The notes under the pieces are model-generated. The model saw nothing but the letters and a program-made list of their open reading frames with translations. It did no database searches and was not told where the DNA came from. Shown here piece after piece: positions 24,036 to 25,544 of a stretch of DNA of 25,544 nucleotides. Source of the stretch: Micavibrio_B sp044238965 (GTDB taxonomy: Bacteria; Pseudomonadota; Alphaproteobacteria; Micavibrionales; Micavibrionaceae); NCBI GenBank assembly GCA_044238965.1, contig JBIICJ010000020.1, positions 1 to 25,544 on the forward strand, read 5' to 3'. The first letter of the stretch is position 1; every line of letters begins with the position of its first letter. A program made the translations under genes and the position numbers.

Positions 24036-24898
24036 TGTGCCATCTGCATTTTGATGTTGTTTTTATTATCTTTATAGGAAGTCAGATGCATGAACAAGGT
24101 TCCGTAGTCTGTTTTCACCCGCAATTTTACAGGAACATATAATGATGGCTTATCTTTGTTAATCTTGGCAAACCAAATGGTGGGCATGGTGCCCGCTTTG
24201 CGCCCTTGTTCTTGGATTGACAACCATCCGCGCGGCTTTTTGTGCCATTTTCCATCGCGCGGTTTTACCTCAATTGTGCAGATGATGGCGTCACCTTCGT
24301 GAATATTATATTCGGTGCGTTTTAGGTTTTCTGTGCCATTTGCACGAAAAATCATATCAAAGCTACGCTCACCGTCAAAAATACGCCGCGTGATATTGCA
24401 TGATCCTGTTTTATTTAAATCAGCCATGACATCTAACGTGGCTGTTAAAATATCGGTTGTGTTTTTGGTTAATGCTACATCAACTTTTGGGGGAGTTTCA
24501 TCTTTACCTGAATTGATAATTTTAAAATTTCTAAAGCTTCCGTCACGATTATATGAGAAATCCTTACGTTCTACTTCACCTTTCCACACAGCTTCAGAAA
24601 AATGTAACCGTGGGCGATGGGTAAATTGCCCCGTACGCCAACCATCACTGCCAAATATGCCACGCCAATCGGCTAATTTTTTTAAAAGGCCATGCGTAGT
24701 TGTATTCATATTCACTTTATAATTTGCCACACCGTAATCAATCGTCAAATGTGATTTAAGAGCATGTAACCCTCCTGCAAACACATCATAGGTTAATTGA
24801 TATTGTTGCGGTTTAGGCGCCGCCTGTGCCGAAAAAGACACCCCGATCACAGCACAACAAAGAACAATAAAAATACGGTTTTTTACCAAATTCATCAT
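24032..24898 (-). CDS. DUF3108 exported protein
   Basis: The frame is open from a GTG at 25006, but Met at 24898 (or 24895) begins a clear signal peptide: MMNLVKNRIF, a hydrophobic core and the cleavage site SAQA-AP. The longer start would put 36 residues before the signal, so the shorter product (about 288 aa) is chosen. The mature part matches DUF3108: QYQLTYDVFAGGLHALKSHLTIDY, WRGIFGSDGWR, DILTATLDVMADL, RRIFDGERSFDMIF and the final WFAKINKDKPSLYVPVKLRVKTDYGTLFMHL. DUF3108 proteins are predicted periplasmic beta-rich proteins of unknown role. No Shine-Dalgarno precedes 24898, and a promoter-like pair ends seven bases before it, so a near-leaderless transcript is possible. The stop overlaps the glmU start (ATGA). 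Confidence 0.85.
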   Translation of the reverse strand: MMNLVKNRIFIVLCCAVIGVSFSAQAAPKPQQYQLTYDVFAGGLHALKSHLTIDYGVANYKVNMNTTTHGLLKKLADWRGIFGSDGWRTGQFTHRPRLHFSEAVWKGEVERKDFSYNRDGSFRNFKIINSGKDETPPKVDVALTKNTTDILTATLDVMADLNKTGSCNITRRIFDGERSFDMIFRANGTENLKRTEYNIHEGDAIICTIEVKPRDGKWHKKPRGWLSIQEQGRKAGTMPTIWFAKINKDKPSLYVPVKLRVKTDYGTLFMHLTSYKDNKNNIKMQMAQ

Positions 24899-24904
24899 AA
24901 ATCT

Positions 24905-24933
24905 AGAATACGCGGGAATTGCAACTGCTTCAA
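24905..24933 (-). promoter_or_regulatory. Possible promoter for the DUF3108-glmU-glmS run
   Basis: On the - strand TTGAAG (24928-24933) and TATTCT (24905-24910) are spaced by 17 bases, each 4/6 to consensus. Transcription would start almost at ATG 24898, which would fit the missing Shine-Dalgarno. Sequence-only guess. Confidence 0.3.
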
Positions 24934-25039
24934 TCAACCTTTCGTGACAAATTTTTTCACATTCCATCTTTTGTGAAAGCCCTATCCCTGTTAAGATTTT
25001 AATCACATTACAGAATCATTTCACAGAAACCCAAAACCT

Positions 25040-25492
25040 ATGCTTTTGCTCACAAATTTAGTCCTTGGTGGGATCATGATCCTGATGACGATCATTATTC
25101 ATGCTTTGGTTTATAACTGGGTTTTAAATGGAATACCCCGCATAGCCGCCATATTTACTAAATTCTTTGGCCGAGTTTGGAAGACGCCTCTTTTAACTCT
25201 GGTCGTATCTCTTGTCATTACTGCTATTTTTATTGATATATGGCTATGGACCTTTTTACTGATGGCTTTGGATAGCACTCATCTTCATGATATTGAAACT
25301 GGGCTTTATTACGCCTCCACTAGTTTCACGACCGTTGGCTATGGTGATGTGATCTTAAGTAAGGATTGGCGTATTTTAGGCACAATTTGTGCGATTAACG
25401 GTATGTTTTTATTTGGCTGGAGCGCGGCTTTCATATATGAAATCATGGATAAACTTTATCATGATGATGCAATTATTAAAAAGAGACGATAG
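25040..25492 (+). CDS. Small potassium-channel family membrane protein
   Basis: This 150-residue integral membrane protein has a first hydrophobic helix at about 5-28, TM at about 50-75, a re-entrant pore region with the K+ selectivity filter TVGYG (98-102) in STSFTTVGYGDV, and a last TM at about 112-134. This is the two-TM-pore 'Ion_trans_2' layout with an extra N-terminal helix. No cytoplasmic RCK or cyclic-nucleotide domain is attached. It should conduct K+ or another monovalent cation across the inner membrane. No clear Shine-Dalgarno is seen before ATG 25040. It is divergent from the DUF3108 gene. Confidence 0.88.
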   Translation: MLLLTNLVLGGIMILMTIIIHALVYNWVLNGIPRIAAIFTKFFGRVWKTPLLTLVVSLVITAIFIDIWLWTFLLMALDSTHLHDIETGLYYASTSFTTVGYGDVILSKDWRILGTICAINGMFLFGWSAAFIYEIMDKLYHDDAIIKKRR

Positions 25493-25503
25493 GACGCAAA
25501 AAA

Positions 25504-25544
25504 ATGAATTTTGAAAATATTATCAATAACGCATGGGAACAACG
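25504..25544 (+). CDS. Start of a gene, possibly dapD (tetrahydrodipicolinate N-succinyltransferase), cut by the window edge
   Basis: ATG 25504 is preceded by TAGGAC at suitable spacing and begins MNFENIINNAWEQR. The short stretch resembles the N-terminus of DapD, where 'II..AWE.R' is common, but 13 residues cannot settle it. It follows the channel gene by 11 bases and is probably co-transcribed. Confidence 0.4.
   Translation, partial: MNFENIINNAWEQ

Overview
The window looks like ordinary chromosome of an alphaproteobacterium with an AT-leaning composition. I infer this from a cluster of lineage habits: a class-II-like AroA in an aroA-cmk-rpsA run, an Hsp20 gene followed by a DUF1150 gene, a zf-CHCC (NDUFS6-like) mini-protein, a TIGR02300 'FYDLN' acidic protein, long-form HPF, and an lptB-rpoN-hpf-ptsN-like series. 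I cannot name the genus. There are no rRNA or tRNA genes, insertion sequences, prophage genes or CRISPR arrays that I can see, and no gene-free stretch longer than 300 bases.

Layout. 2-622 (+): the C-terminal part of a patatin-like phospholipase, ending in a bidirectional terminator. 7462 down to 660 (-): a compact run of six genes: dihydroorotase-like protein, a membrane-anchored DUF2726 protein, a fusion of a HisI-like domain with a c-di-GMP phosphodiesterase (EAL) domain, aroA, cmk and rpsA. 7530-8894 (+): cysS. 9312-8911 (-): a small conserved-looking hypothetical. 9365-10425 (+): zinc-finger protein, then hsp20 and DUF1150 behind a probable RpoH promoter and a ROSE-like RNA thermometer. 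14891 down to 10436 (-): lptB, rpoN, hpf and a PtsN-like pseudo-EIIA, interrupted by murI on the + strand. 18464 down to 14944 (-): thiolase and FadN-type beta-oxidation genes. 18700-19992 (+): TIGR02300 acidic protein and prmA. 20725 down to 19982 (-): an unrecognised gene. 25006 down to 20780 (-): DUF3108 exported protein, glmU, then glmS. 25040 to the end (+): a small K+-channel protein and the first codons of what may be dapD.

How the genes fit together. Most are housekeeping genes: aromatic amino acid, pyrimidine and amino-sugar precursor synthesis, translation, envelope (LptB, GlmS/GlmU, MurI), stress (Hsp20, HPF) and fatty acid oxidation. The most novel item is the HisI-EAL fusion at 4456-5649. 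Its histidine-pathway domain keeps the zinc cysteines but has lost two of three Mg-binding aspartates, while its EAL domain appears catalytically complete. That suggests a nucleotide- or metabolite-responsive c-di-GMP phosphodiesterase embedded in a biosynthetic operon. Second are the two-hairpin thermometer and heat-shock promoter ahead of hsp20, and the PtsN homologue that lacks its phosphoryl-accepting histidine.
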